DNA from: Methanolobus sp.
GTDB lineage: Archaea > Halobacteriota > Methanosarcinia > Methanosarcinales > Methanosarcinaceae
Length of the DNA: 54,106 nt
NCBI GenBank assembly: GCA_029762595.1
Contig: JARVGJ010000016.1
Location: 1-54,106, forward strand
Direction of reading: 5' to 3'
Shown one piece after another: positions 36,819 to 46,445 of this stretch. Below the pieces are notes generated by a model. That model saw only the letters and a program-made list of their open reading frames with translations. It did no database searches and had not been told where the DNA came from. A program made the translations under genes and the position numbers. Every line of letters begins with the position of its first letter. Position 1 is the first letter of the stretch.

Positions 36819-37702
36819 TTGTCAAACCTCCCTTCTTTTTTTCCGAGTATTCCATTGGGTTTGAATAGCAGGAACAGGAACAAAAGAGAAAATGCTATTG
36901 CATCCTTATATCCTGAAGGAAGTACAAGTATTCCCAGGTTCTCTGCCATACCCAGTACAAAGGAACCTATTATGGATCCAGGTACGTAGTTTATCCCTCC
37001 GATGACAGCTCCTGTGAATCCCTTTATCATAAGGTTCGTTCCCATGAGAGGTGACAGGTTCTGCTCCAGCGCCACAAGTATGCCGGCAACGCCTGCAAGG
37101 GCAGAGCCGATCAGGAATGAAAAGTCTGAGATCCTTATGTGATCTATTCCTACAATACTTGCAAGTTCCTTGTTATTGGAGACAGCACGCATGTTCCTGC
37201 CGAGTTTGGTTTTCTGCATGAACTGGTACAGCATAATGAAAATTATTCCGGATATTAAAAGTATGACTATCTGTAGCACGGTCATGGTGATGCCGCCGGG
37301 AAACGCGATACCTCTTGAAACCTCTATATATCCAATCAGCTTAACCCCGGAGCCGAATGCTATCTGGATGATGTTCTGAAAAAAGATAAGTATGCCTATG
37401 CTGGCTATGAGCAGAATTACATTCGATGAACCTCTCCTTTGCAGTGGCAGGTATATGAGCCTGTACATCGCCAGTCCGAATAAGGCCGAAAGAAGGATCG
37501 TTATAAGGCAGGTTGCATAAAAAGGGGTCCCTGCCAGGGTGAAAAGCCAGTAGACCATGTAGCCTGCGGCAACAACACTGATACCGTGGGCAAAGTGCAT
37601 GAAATTGTTTGTAGAATAGATAAGTGAGTAGCCAGCTGCAACAAGCGCATATATGGATCCTGTGATCAGTCCGTTAATAATGGATTGTGCCAGTAGTGAC
37701 AT
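36815..37702 (-). CDS. livH: Branched-chain amino acid ABC transporter permease LivH
   Basis: Permease of 295 residues beginning LAQSIINGLITGSIYALVA, with KTKLGRNMRAVSNNKELA as the cytoplasmic coupling loop and GGINYVPGSIIGSF near the end. Pairs with LivM. Starts 50 nt after livK. Confidence 0.95.
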   Translation of the reverse strand: MSLLAQSIINGLITGSIYALVAAGYSLIYSTNNFMHFAHGISVVAAGYMVYWLFTLAGTPFYATCLITILLSALFGLAMYRLIYLPLQRRGSSNVILLIASIGILIFFQNIIQIAFGSGVKLIGYIEVSRGIAFPGGITMTVLQIVILLISGIIFIMLYQFMQKTKLGRNMRAVSNNKELASIVGIDHIRISDFSFLIGSALAGVAGILVALEQNLSPLMGTNLMIKGFTGAVIGGINYVPGSIIGSFVLGMAENLGILVLPSGYKDAIAFSLLFLFLLFKPNGILGKKEGRFDK

Positions 37703-37752
37703 TTTTTACCCCCTTTATGCCTTTGTTTTTAATAAAAAGGTGTGGAGGATAT

Positions 37753-38850
37753 TCATTCCTCCAGTGTCACAAAAGCCCCGTCCCGGACTTCTACAAGTAC
37801 ATATCCTCCTTCAACATCTCCCATTTCATTGAACTTTATATGACCTGAGGCACCATCGAATTCCATCTCATACAGTGCGTTCTTTATTTCCTCACCAGTG
37901 GTCGCTCCCTGCTCGATGGCCATGATTATAGCTGTGGCGGCATCATATGCCTGGGCAGCAAATGCAGGTGCCTCCTCTGCGTATGCATCCATATATTTCT
38001 GCCTGAAGTCCTCTGATTCCGGACTCACCGATGTGATTACGATCCCTTCCACAGAGCTTCCAAGTTCAAGTATAGAAGCCACTTTCAGCCCTTCGGAACC
38101 ATATATGTTCGCATCTATCCCTATCTCTGTTATCTGGCGCAGAAGTGCAACACTGGAATCTGGTGTGTTGCTGACAATGTAGATAACTTCGGGATTGGAA
38201 TTCTTTATCTTGGCAAGTTGTGTCCTCATATCCGATGAACCTGCTTCGTAGGTCTCGTCTGCAACTATTTCCCCTCCCTTTGCTGTAAATTCCTCAGATA
38301 TTATACCTGCAAGGCCGTTACCATACTGATCGTTGGTGTAAAGTAGTGCGAGTTTTGTGTAACCTCTCTCATGCATAGTGTTCGCTGCAAAGATACCCTG
38401 TCCGTCATCTCCCGGTATAGTTCTGAATATGTAGTCTCCTGCATCTGATATATCAGTGCTTGTAGATGCAGGGGAGATCATAACTACCTGATTTTGTTCT
38501 GCAATAGGCGCAGCTGCCAGGGTTGCGGCTGATATAAGGTCACCAATGACTGCCTGGACATTGTTGACACTTACCATCTTGTTCATTGCTGTTGCAGCTT
38601 CCCTTGTTTCGGATTTAGTGTCCTCGACAACAATAATTACGTTTGGTAGGTCTGCTTCATCGAATGCCAGCATTGCACCATCCTTGGCAGCGTTGCCATA
38701 AACCGCCGCACCTCCTGTGTATGGTCCCATGATCCCTACTACAATCATCTCTTCTCCTGTCTCTCCAGGTGTCTCTGTGTCTGCACAGCCTGCTGTGAAC
38801 AGAATTCCCAGAACGACAAGGATAACAATAAATATCGTACCTGTTCTCAT
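37753..38850 (-). CDS. livK: LivK-type substrate-binding lipoprotein
   Basis: A 365-residue extracellular binding protein. Lipoprotein signal with lipobox FTAGC (Cys22), then the type I periplasmic fold: VVGIMGPYTGGAAVYG, ISPASTSTDISD, FRTIPGDDGQG, KLALLYTNDQYGNG. First gene of the transporter operon; the 159-nt gap to the divergent gene at 39010 contains both promoters. Confidence 0.93.
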   Translation of the reverse strand: MRTGTIFIVILVVLGILFTAGCADTETPGETGEEMIVVGIMGPYTGGAAVYGNAAKDGAMLAFDEADLPNVIIVVEDTKSETREAATAMNKMVSVNNVQAVIGDLISAATLAAAPIAEQNQVVMISPASTSTDISDAGDYIFRTIPGDDGQGIFAANTMHERGYTKLALLYTNDQYGNGLAGIISEEFTAKGGEIVADETYEAGSSDMRTQLAKIKNSNPEVIYIVSNTPDSSVALLRQITEIGIDANIYGSEGLKVASILELGSSVEGIVITSVSPESEDFRQKYMDAYAEEAPAFAAQAYDAATAIIMAIEQGATTGEEIKNALYEMEFDGASGHIKFNEMGDVEGGYVLVEVRDGAFVTLEE

Positions 38851-39009
38851 GTTTTACTTCTCCTTTTGCCAATAAATGACTATAAATGGTTTATTGTCGC
38901 TGTATATATCTTTTTTTGTTTTTCTGTTACTGAAAATTCACGTAACAATTTTATTTATTTTAAATTGAATAGACAGGTTATATATTCAGTAAGTTTCTAT
39001 CTCTGATAA

Positions 39010-40035
39010 ATGATAGAGAAGGAAAAGATAGTTGATAACATCAGTTCAATTTTCAACAGGTATTCTGGAAAAGAGGAACTGGAAAGGGAAATAAACAAGC
39101 TCAATTCACATATAGTTGAGCTTGAACTGGACGTAAGGACCGCAAATATAAGGTATGAAAAAAGTACAGTATCCGAAAAGAAAGCCATCGCTGCAAAGCA
39201 GGAAGCAGAAGAGAAGCTCAAAGCTGCAGAGGTAAGGCTTTGTACACTGGAGCACGAGCTGGAAAAAAGAGCCTCAGGTAGTCCGGGCAATATATCGTTC
39301 ACAAGGGTTGATCAGCTCAGCAAACAACAAGCTCATGAGTTCCTGCAATCCCTTTCATCTGTGAAGTATCCTCAAGGGTCATTGATCACTGTCCATATTG
39401 CTGCAGGGGAGCAACTTAAGAACCTCAAGGACTATGGAGTGCTTTCAGAGAGAATAGACAGCCAGACCATCGCACTGGTGGATAGGATTGATTCATCCAC
39501 AGGTTTTGTTCTTTTCCATTCTCCTGATCATCTGGTAAACGAGCTTATGGTTCCTCCGGTACCTCTCATAGGTTCTTACTGGAGTTCAGGTACTGCCTTT
39601 GATACTGCTTCTATGGCAGGGTCTTTGAATTCACAAAGGAGTATATGCGTTCTGGTGGCACACGCTGGTGAGTCTTTTGTGGGATATTCCCTTGACTCTG
39701 AGGAGTTTGATTCTTTCCAGGTGATAAAGAGCAGTGTCAAGGCCAAGCATGCAAAAGGAGGCTTCAGTCAGAGAAGGTTTGAACGCCTCAGGGATGAGGA
39801 TATCGATCATCACATAAAGAAGGTAAGCTCCTCTCTGCGTGAGCTGCTTGAAGAATTCAAAGGAAACATCGATCGCCTGTTCATAGCAGGTGATCTGCAG
39901 CTTGCAAGGCATATCATTGCTGATCTTCCGATAGATATCGAACAGGTATTATCTTCCTCAGAGCTTCGTATAGAAAAGCATAATATTTCCGATATGCTTA
40001 AACAACTGTTCACATTTCGCAGGTACAGGCTATAG
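39010..40035 (+). CDS. Vms1/VLRF1-like peptidyl-tRNA release factor, archaeal type
   Basis: A 341-residue protein with an N-terminal coiled coil (about residues 20-90) and a Vms1/eRF1-like (VLRF1) domain. The decisive motif is KGGFSQRRFERLR, with Gly250-Gly251 and Gln254, matching the GGxSQxR loop of Vms1/ANKZF1, which cleaves nascent chains from peptidyl-tRNA on stalled 60S subunits. The following unknown protein starts 14 nt downstream, then rlmE, consistent with a ribosome quality-control role. Starts at ATG 39010. Function in archaea is inferred from the family. Confidence 0.82.
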   Translation: MIEKEKIVDNISSIFNRYSGKEELEREINKLNSHIVELELDVRTANIRYEKSTVSEKKAIAAKQEAEEKLKAAEVRLCTLEHELEKRASGSPGNISFTRVDQLSKQQAHEFLQSLSSVKYPQGSLITVHIAAGEQLKNLKDYGVLSERIDSQTIALVDRIDSSTGFVLFHSPDHLVNELMVPPVPLIGSYWSSGTAFDTASMAGSLNSQRSICVLVAHAGESFVGYSLDSEEFDSFQVIKSSVKAKHAKGGFSQRRFERLRDEDIDHHIKKVSSSLRELLEEFKGNIDRLFIAGDLQLARHIIADLPIDIEQVLSSSELRIEKHNISDMLKQLFTFRRYRL

Positions 40036-40049
40036 GGGTGATCCGGAAT

Positions 40050-40616
40050 ATGGTAAGCAAGGAAGAGATTTGTGGCATGATAGATGCTCTTGGTGCCCTG
40101 ACAATTGAAGAGATCTATTCTGTTTCAAAGGAGATCTCACTGCTCAGGGGTGATGTGCCCATGACATTGCCATCAATAAAGGATATCTGTGCAGAGGCTG
40201 AAAAAGAGCATGTTGTGGTAGTCGTTTCATGTGAAGAGGTTGAAGGGGTTGAGGGAAGTGATCTCTCCTATTATATCTCAGGACCCGATGCTTTTCCGGA
40301 AGTTCCTTTCGAATTGAGCGAGGCCATTGACATACTTGAAATGGCAAAAAGGGAAGTTGAGCTTAGCAGTGTGGCTTCAAGACTTAGCAGGAACCTTCAT
40401 AGAAGGATAAAGAACCTTGAGAGCAGCATCGATTCTGTCAATAGGGGAAAGGTTCAACGGGAAGACCTTGAAAACCTGGAGCACAGGTATAGTGATATAC
40501 TGAACCAGTATTATGATTACAGTTTCTGGCTTCCGGATAGTATTTCCGGCCTTGAGGAAGAGATGCAGAAACTCAGCAGCAGGCTGGAACTTATCAGGTC
40601 GGCACAAGGTATTTGA
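40050..40616 (+). CDS. Conserved-looking protein of unknown function between VLRF1 and RlmE
   Basis: A 188-residue acidic, mostly helical, soluble protein. An N-terminal region (MVSKEEICGMIDALGALTIE) looks like a small helical domain; residues 110-188 are probably coiled coil. I do not recognise a family. ATG 40050 has GGGGTGAT 7 nt upstream; a GTG 12 nt earlier is less likely. Sandwiched between a release-factor-like protein and an rRNA methyltransferase on the same strand with short gaps (14 and 25 nt), it may take part in ribosome maintenance. Confidence 0.75.
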   Translation: MVSKEEICGMIDALGALTIEEIYSVSKEISLLRGDVPMTLPSIKDICAEAEKEHVVVVVSCEEVEGVEGSDLSYYISGPDAFPEVPFELSEAIDILEMAKREVELSSVASRLSRNLHRRIKNLESSIDSVNRGKVQREDLENLEHRYSDILNQYYDYSFWLPDSISGLEEEMQKLSSRLELIRSAQGI

Positions 40617-40641
40617 GTTTTAGGGATTATCTGGTATCCAT

Positions 40642-41415
40642 ATGGCAAGAGACAGGCGCGACAAGTATTACTGGAAAGCCAAGGATGAAGGTTTTCGTTC
40701 AAGGGCATCTTATAAGCTTTTCCAGATCAATGAAAAACATCACCTTATAAAAGAAGATGATACTGTGGTGGATCTGGGTGCAGCTCCGGGCGGGTGGCTG
40801 GAAGTTGCAAAGCAGATATCCGGCGGAAGGGTTGTTGGTGTTGATCTTAAAAAGATATCTCCTATAGAGGGTGTCGAGACGATAGTTGGCGATATCACGG
40901 CTGACAGGACAATTGAGAAAATCCTGGGACTTGTAGGCAAAGCAGGTGCAGATGTTGTTATTTGCGATGCGGCACCAAACCTCAGCGGCAACTGGAGTCT
41001 TGATCATGGAAGGTCTGTAGACCTTACAAGGTCAGCTCTTGGATGTGCGAAAAAGATCTTAAGACCTGGCGGGCATTTTGTTGTAAAGATCTTCCAGGGG
41101 GATATGTTCAAAGATGTACTCGAAGAGATAAGGGATAATTTCACCTTTACACGCTCCTATTCTCCAAGGGCTTCAAGGTCCCAGAGTGCTGAGATATATG
41201 TCATCGGCAAAAAGTTTTTGACATCGCCTGTCAGACGCGGTGATGAGTTTGATGTGGAGATAAAAGAAATGGGTTCAAGCGGCGATGGTGCAATTCTGAT
41301 AGATAATTTTGTTGTCTTTGTAAAAGGGGTCGGACCCGGTGACTGTGTGAGGATTAAGATCAGGGATGTAAAGCCCAATTTTGCATTTGCGGAAGTTATT
41401 GAAAGAAAAGATTGA
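40642..41415 (+). CDS. rlmE: RlmE/FtsJ 23S rRNA 2'-O-methyltransferase with C-terminal TRAM domain
   Basis: SAM-dependent enzyme of 257 residues that methylates the ribose of the A-loop uridine (E. coli U2552). Catalytic tetrad Lys25 (RASYKLF), Asp109 (CDAAPNLSG), Lys149 (VVKIFQG) and Glu184 (SAEIYV); SAM loop DLGAAPGGW. After about residue 195 comes an RNA-binding TRAM domain (GDEFDVEIKEMG, VKGVGPGD), the usual form in euryarchaea and longer than bacterial RlmE. Confidence 0.95.
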   Translation: MARDRRDKYYWKAKDEGFRSRASYKLFQINEKHHLIKEDDTVVDLGAAPGGWLEVAKQISGGRVVGVDLKKISPIEGVETIVGDITADRTIEKILGLVGKAGADVVICDAAPNLSGNWSLDHGRSVDLTRSALGCAKKILRPGGHFVVKIFQGDMFKDVLEEIRDNFTFTRSYSPRASRSQSAEIYVIGKKFLTSPVRRGDEFDVEIKEMGSSGDGAILIDNFVVFVKGVGPGDCVRIKIRDVKPNFAFAEVIERKD

Positions 41416-41616
41416 TAATTGCTTATTTCCTTTTTTGTTCTGCTTTCATTAAAAGATATTTGTTCATGACTTAATGACATTTACTATATACTTATTAATT
41501 TAAATAATATATTTCTTATAATAGATTAGCAATTGTACTATTGTTATATTACTATCACTTTCTTTATTGAGGACGTTTTTAAGAACAGTCCGGGGAAAAT
41601 CACAGAATGTGATCAT

Positions 41617-42633
41617 ATGAATGATGAAGTCCCTGCTCCCAAATCCGGTCGCAAGCATGTATATGTGACTTTTGCCATTATTATGGTCCTTGTAGCAGGT
41701 TATTTTGTCTTTGGGGACTATATACAAAAGCAAAAGACATTGTATGAAGTGGATTCTTTATGGGAGGAGGCATCATCCCTGCGGGAAGAAGGCAATTATG
41801 ATCAGGCAATGGATGTTTACAATTCTGTATTTGGCCTTATATCTTCACAGGAGTTTCCACGTGAGTATGGTATGAACCATTTTTATCGTGGCAGAACTTA
41901 TGAATATATGGCTTCTGCAAATAGTGCCAATGCTTCAAGTAACCTGCAGAATAGCATATATGCTTATGATTCCTCCCTGAAATCCATTACTGCGGACAAA
42001 TATCCGGCAGAACATGCCCGGCTACAGTATGGTCTGGGTGATACACATTTGAAGCTGTATGGTTTCCATGGCAATACCGACCTTATTTTAAGCTCCGCTA
42101 TTCATTATAACAAAGCTCTGGATTATTATTCGTTGGCTGTGGATCCGATGTATTTTGCAGCTACAAATAACAAACTGGGCAATGCCTGGCGTAAGAAAGG
42201 AAACGTGGAAGGCAATGCAACAGACCTGCAGAAAGCCCATGATGCATATGAACGTTCTTTAAAGGTTTTCAGCAAAGACATCTATCCCCTGGAATATGCA
42301 GGGGTTCAGAACAATCTTGGTAATCTCTATCTTGAAATGTCTGAACTTGGTGATAAAGAGGATAATATACATAATGCAATCGATGCTTTCAACAAAGCCC
42401 TTGAAGTCTATACCATCGAAAAACGTCCCGTTGAGTATGCAACTGTCCAGAACAATATTGGGAATGCTTATTTTTCCATGTCTGCCATCTCAGGGAGAAC
42501 GAACAAGGAGAACAATATAAAAATGGCGGTAGATGCTTATAATGAGGCATTGAAAGTCTTTACAGTGAGACTTTATCCGCAGGAACACGAGGGAGTCATC
42601 AATAACATTGCAAGGGCCTATAAAAGTCTTTAA
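41617..42633 (+). CDS. Membrane-anchored tetratricopeptide repeat protein
   Basis: A 338-residue protein with a single N-terminal membrane helix (about residues 15-36) and an extracellular tail of TPR-like units of about 45-50 residues containing recurring AxxNNLGNAYxxMS and AYxxALKVFTxxxYPxEYAxVQN patterns. The frame is open from TTG 41533, but ATG 41617 gives a normal signal-anchor; GTGATC upstream is a weak ribosome-binding site. No binding partner is suggested by neighbours. Confidence 0.8.
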   Translation: MNDEVPAPKSGRKHVYVTFAIIMVLVAGYFVFGDYIQKQKTLYEVDSLWEEASSLREEGNYDQAMDVYNSVFGLISSQEFPREYGMNHFYRGRTYEYMASANSANASSNLQNSIYAYDSSLKSITADKYPAEHARLQYGLGDTHLKLYGFHGNTDLILSSAIHYNKALDYYSLAVDPMYFAATNNKLGNAWRKKGNVEGNATDLQKAHDAYERSLKVFSKDIYPLEYAGVQNNLGNLYLEMSELGDKEDNIHNAIDAFNKALEVYTIEKRPVEYATVQNNIGNAYFSMSAISGRTNKENNIKMAVDAYNEALKVFTVRLYPQEHEGVINNIARAYKSL

Positions 42634-42792
42634 GCATGGTCATATGTCCTTTTTATATAACATAAGCTTGTTTTCAAAACCCTGCATTTCTTCTGGAATT
42701 TATGCTATTTTTCCCTTCAGATGAATGGCTTTATGTAATTTCAGGACATTTCAGGAACTATAAGATTTAAATATTTAAGGTAAGGGTTCTTT

Positions 42793-43431
42793 ATGATTGA
42801 TATGCACACTCACTCTATTTTCAGTGATGGTGAGCTCATACCCAGTGAACTTGTAAGAAGGGCCGTAGTTCACGGATACAGGGCAATAGGCATCACTGAT
42901 CACGTTGATTTTACAAATGTGGAACACGTCATCAAAAATGTAAGCAAGGCAAAATACCTTGAGGATGAGCTTGATATCCAGGTCAAGGTAGGTGTGGAGA
43001 TCACCCACGTGCCTCCACGCAAGATAGCTTCTCTTGCAAGGCTGTCAAAAGAACTGGGCGCAGAAGTGGTTGTGGTGCATGGTGAGACCATCAACGAACC
43101 TGTCATGCCGGGTACCAATGCAGCATCAGTAATGCTTGAAGAGGTGGATATACTTGCCCATCCAGGTTTTATTACGATCGAGGAAGCTGAGACTGCACGG
43201 GACAACGATGTGTGTCTTGAGATCACTGCCCGCAATGGCCATAACCGGACAAATGGTCATGTTGCAAGGATCGGGATGGAAGCCGGTGCCACCCTTGTCG
43301 TGGATACTGATGCTCATAGCCCAGGAAACCTTATAACAAAGGAATTTGCCCTTAAAGTAGCCATTGGTGCAGGATTGACTGATAATCAGGCACAGGATGT
43401 ACTTGACAATTCTCTACGTTTCCTGAGATGA
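42793..43431 (+). CDS. PHP-domain metal-dependent phosphoesterase
   Basis: PHP-fold protein, 212 residues, with metal ligands in MHTHSIFSDGE, GITDHVDF, GVEITHV, VVVHGE, LAHPGF and DTDAHSPG. This group includes histidinol phosphatases and other phosphoesterases; length and motifs fit an archaeal histidinol-phosphatase-like family, but no histidine genes are nearby. Its stop overlaps the start of the next gene by 4 nt (ATGA). Confidence 0.88.
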   Translation: MIDMHTHSIFSDGELIPSELVRRAVVHGYRAIGITDHVDFTNVEHVIKNVSKAKYLEDELDIQVKVGVEITHVPPRKIASLARLSKELGAEVVVVHGETINEPVMPGTNAASVMLEEVDILAHPGFITIEEAETARDNDVCLEITARNGHNRTNGHVARIGMEAGATLVVDTDAHSPGNLITKEFALKVAIGAGLTDNQAQDVLDNSLRFLR

Positions 43432-44105
43432 GACTTCCTACTTTTTCCACTCCTTGGATGTTCACAAAATTGATAGATATCAGCACTGGGATCTCCTCAT
43501 CCACTCCTGTGTATGAAGGTGACCCGGTACCTATTATTGAAAAGGTTTCAACCATCGAGAAAGATGGCTTTGTGCTTTCCAGGATAAGCGTTGGTACTCA
43601 CACAGGTACTCATGTTGATGCCCCTGCGCACATAACAGCAGATGGTAAATGCGTAGATGAAATGGATCTCTTGTCTTTTATAGGAAATGCTATTTTGCTG
43701 GACCTTTCTAAAGGCGAAGGTTGTATCACTGCGGATGAACTGGATGAATATTACAGAAAATATCCCGAAGAAGAGGATGTGGATATCCTCCTTCTCAAAA
43801 CCGATAATGGGCCTTCTTTTCACAGTATATTGAAATCTCAAAGATTGCTTGCGGCAAACGCAGGAAAATGGGTGCTTGAGCATGGGTTCCGCTTAGTGGG
43901 GGTAGATACACTGTCCGTTGATGCAGATTCCTCTCTGCCCAACCATCATCTTTTTCTGAGCAATGGTTTAAGTATTGTTGAACTTTTGAACTTTTCAGGT
44001 GTAGAAGCAGGTACATATGGCTTTATCTGTCTGCCTTTGAAGCTTATCGGTTGCGATGCTGCGCCTGCACGAGCTATTTTGATAGAAAGGTCATCTATAA
44101 TCTGA
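43428..44105 (+). CDS. Cyclase/kynurenine formamidase-family metal hydrolase
   Basis: A 225-residue protein of the cyclase family with the metal motif GTHTGTHVDAPAHI, LLLKTDNG and GVDTLSVD. Family members hydrolyse N-formylkynurenine or other amides/esters; the substrate here is unknown. ATG 43428 overlaps the PHP gene; ATG 43458 (MFTKLIDIS) is equally near the family N-terminus and possible. The overlap suggests co-expression with the PHP protein. Confidence 0.87.
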   Translation: MRLPTFSTPWMFTKLIDISTGISSSTPVYEGDPVPIIEKVSTIEKDGFVLSRISVGTHTGTHVDAPAHITADGKCVDEMDLLSFIGNAILLDLSKGEGCITADELDEYYRKYPEEEDVDILLLKTDNGPSFHSILKSQRLLAANAGKWVLEHGFRLVGVDTLSVDADSSLPNHHLFLSNGLSIVELLNFSGVEAGTYGFICLPLKLIGCDAAPARAILIERSSII

Positions 44106-44356
44106 TTATAATCGGAGTCTATGGGTGTACTATTTAAAGTTTATTTAAATGCCATTCTTGATATATGCACACGCACACATATATTTATATATACGTGGAT
44201 ATATAATATTCTTGCATTATATTTGTATCATCCGTTTATCAATTCAAAACTATTATATAACATAATTAATATAGTATATCTAGCAATATAATACTGTTAC
44301 ACGATTGCTAAAACGTTTCATGAGGGAATCGCACGAAAGCAAATCAGAAGCACTTA

Positions 44357-45235
44357 ATGCACAGTGACAACCGTGCACAGGTAGGTATAGGTACACTTAT
44401 CATCTTCATATCAATGGTACTTGTAGCAGCAGTAGCTTCCGCTCTTTTGATAAAGACATCCGGTGTGCTGCAGCAGAAAGCCTCCCAGACCGGTCAGGAA
44501 ACAACACGAGAGGTCGCCTCCAACATGCGTATTGATCGTGTAGAAGGTGAACGTGCATCATATACTACGGTGACTTTTACAGATGGTGTGCTCTCTGAAA
44601 CGGACTTAAATTGCCCAAAAGGTGGAATGATAGAATGGATTTCCTTATCGGGTGCATTCAATATTTCCATAGATGGCGAGACACCCATCTCTGTAGAGGA
44701 CGGTTCTTACCATGAACATCGTTTCTCCCGTTCAGGCTCTCACAATTACACTATTACGTCTTCTTGGGGCAGTAGCACCGGTTCTATAACAGTAAGTGAT
44801 TCGGTAGATTATGGAGAGATTACAAAGTTGCATATCTCAGTATCTCTTGGTCCAGGGAGCGAGGATGTTGATCTTTCGCAACTTATCATCTATCTATCAG
44901 ACGGGTCACATGTTGCCAATGTGAGGTACGACACATTTGATACAAGCGTTCACATACGTAAACCAACATCTGACTATTTCTCTGTAAGTCCTATAAGGAT
45001 ACGTGACCAGAGTACTTTCAAAGCCACACAACCTGTACTGAGGACCGGGGACATCATGGAGATCGTGGTGGATATAAGAAAGGTTTTCCAGGAAGATGAC
45101 GAGGATTATCGGGGTCTCAAACCACGAACCAGTGTCTCTTTCCAGGTGAGGCCGGAAGCAGGTGCCCTGGTGGTTTTTGATTTCACTACACCGGGTGCTT
45201 ACTTTGATGAGAAGTACATCCTGCTGAGATACTGA
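44357..45235 (+). CDS. Archaellin (archaeal flagellin) with enlarged outer domain
   Basis: Class III signal peptide and assembly helix at the N-terminus ([20 protein letters not shown]), cleaved by an FlaK-type peptidase probably before QVGIG. At 292 residues it is longer than many archaellins; after the helix (about residue 60) an inserted beta-rich region (about 70-150, including [11 protein letters not shown] and TSSWGSSTG) precedes the usual archaellin core ([23 protein letters not shown]). No fla/arl motor or chaperone genes lie in the window. The 251-nt upstream gap is very A/T-rich with several TATA-like sequences (for example near 44188-44215). The ribosome-binding site is weak. Confidence 0.9.
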   Translation: MHSDNRAQVGIGTLIIFISMVLVAAVASALLIKTSGVLQQKASQTGQETTREVASNMRIDRVEGERASYTTVTFTDGVLSETDLNCPKGGMIEWISLSGAFNISIDGETPISVEDGSYHEHRFSRSGSHNYTITSSWGSSTGSITVSDSVDYGEITKLHISVSLGPGSEDVDLSQLIIYLSDGSHVANVRYDTFDTSVHIRKPTSDYFSVSPIRIRDQSTFKATQPVLRTGDIMEIVVDIRKVFQEDDEDYRGLKPRTSVSFQVRPEAGALVVFDFTTPGAYFDEKYILLRY

Positions 45236-45239
45236 CCCT

Positions 45240-45863
45240 TCAAAAGCGGGACATAGTATATTTTTTATCTTCAAGGACCAGTTCAAACTCGAATGTTCCT
45301 GCAACTGGTCCTTCAATTACAACTCCTGTGATCTGGTCAGTTGGCTGTATTCTATCGGGTACCCATCTTCCTTCTTCATCCAATGTCCCTTTGATGAAAT
45401 CTATAAGGTCACCATCAATTATGTACCTGCTCCTGGCGCCGTTTTTATATTGGCAGATAATAGTATTGTTTTCCCGTATCCATTGAGTATCGCTAAGGTT
45501 GCCATTCATATCCGGATCCGGGTCAACGCCGAATGCCAGATAGCTTACATCAGGCAGGTAAAGCTCAAGAATGCATATGGACCCTGCTGCTGGTGCATTC
45601 GGCTCATAAAGGCTCCTTGCATATCCATTCTGAATACCCATCAGTCCGATGGTAGCATCATTTATCTGTTTGCTATCCTTTGCACCCGAATACAGAGGAG
45701 ATACATTGTTCCAGGAAAATGCAACCAGAAGTATAATAGCACCGGTTATTGAAAGGTAGAATACCATTTTAAGAGGGATTGTGTCAGCAGCCTGGGTATC
45801 TGCCAAAAATGATCTTCTTTTAGAGCCCATTCCCCTCCTTTTACTGCTGTCCTTTTTATTCAT
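45240..45863 (-). CDS. Membrane-anchored secreted protein, archaeal pilin-accessory type
   Basis: A 207-residue protein with a basic N-terminus, one hydrophobic helix (about residues 32-51) and an extracellular beta-rich domain. It is convergent with the archaellin, only 4 nt between stops. The form resembles short archaeal membrane proteins found near pilin/archaellin genes, but I do not recognise a named family and assign no function. Confidence 0.7.
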   Translation of the reverse strand: MNKKDSSKRRGMGSKRRSFLADTQAADTIPLKMVFYLSITGAIILLVAFSWNNVSPLYSGAKDSKQINDATIGLMGIQNGYARSLYEPNAPAAGSICILELYLPDVSYLAFGVDPDPDMNGNLSDTQWIRENNTIICQYKNGARSRYIIDGDLIDFIKGTLDEEGRWVPDRIQPTDQITGVVIEGPVAGTFEFELVLEDKKYTMSRF

Positions 45864-45869
45864 CCTTAA

Positions 45870-46445
45870 TTAGTTCTCATTATCAAGCCATTCAAGGAAC
45901 TTATCAAGCGCCCTTCTGCGATGGGATACTTTGTTCTTTTCCACATCTCCCAGTTCCCCAAAGGTCATTCCGTCGTAATCAAATATGGGGTCATACCCGA
46001 ATCCTCCGGCCCCCCGTTCTTCAAAAGCGATTTTTCCTTCCACGGTACCTGTGAATGTCAGCGGCTCCGCCCCCGGTTCACAATAACCGATAACAGACTT
46101 GAAAACTGCTGACCTGTCATTTTCATCTTCCATTATCTTAAGGACCCTCTTGTTCCCCAGGTTCTTCTCCACAAAAGCAGAATAAGGACCTGGAAATCCA
46201 TTCAGGGCATTGATGAAAAGCCCGGAGTCATCAACGATCACAGTCATTCCAAGCTTTTCAGCTGCCCATCTGGCACCATATGCTGCAATCGGTTCCAGGT
46301 CCTCTTCCTGAAGTTCGGGATAACCGTTGGTGTTCTGTATAACCTCATATCCCATGGTTGCAAGTATTTCCCTGACTTCCCTGAACTTGTCCTCATTGCC
46401 GGTGACAAATACTATTTCAAGTGCATTTTTCTCATTTTTATGCAT
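45870..46445 (-). CDS. rdgB: RdgB/HAM1 non-canonical purine NTP pyrophosphatase
   Basis: Hydrolyses ITP, dITP and XTP to monophosphates, 191 residues. Family motifs: VFVTGNEDKFREVREIL, DDSGLFINALNGFPGPYSAF and FGYDPIFDYDGMTFGEL, ending in KNKVSHRRRALDKF. Overlaps kae1-bud32 by 8 nt, as often in euryarchaea. Confidence 0.96.
   Translation of the reverse strand: MHKNEKNALEIVFVTGNEDKFREVREILATMGYEVIQNTNGYPELQEEDLEPIAAYGARWAAEKLGMTVIVDDSGLFINALNGFPGPYSAFVEKNLGNKRVLKIMEDENDRSAVFKSVIGYCEPGAEPLTFTGTVEGKIAFEERGAGGFGYDPIFDYDGMTFGELGDVEKNKVSHRRRALDKFLEWLDNEN

Noticed and set aside
40033-40041. UAG stop of the Vms1-like gene as a pyrrolysine codon
   Set aside because: Read-through would add only two residues before a TGA, so no meaningful extension exists.
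44320-44367. A 15-codon frame (ATG at 44320) just before the archaellin gene
   Set aside because: Very short, out of frame with the archaellin, and without a clear ribosome binding site.
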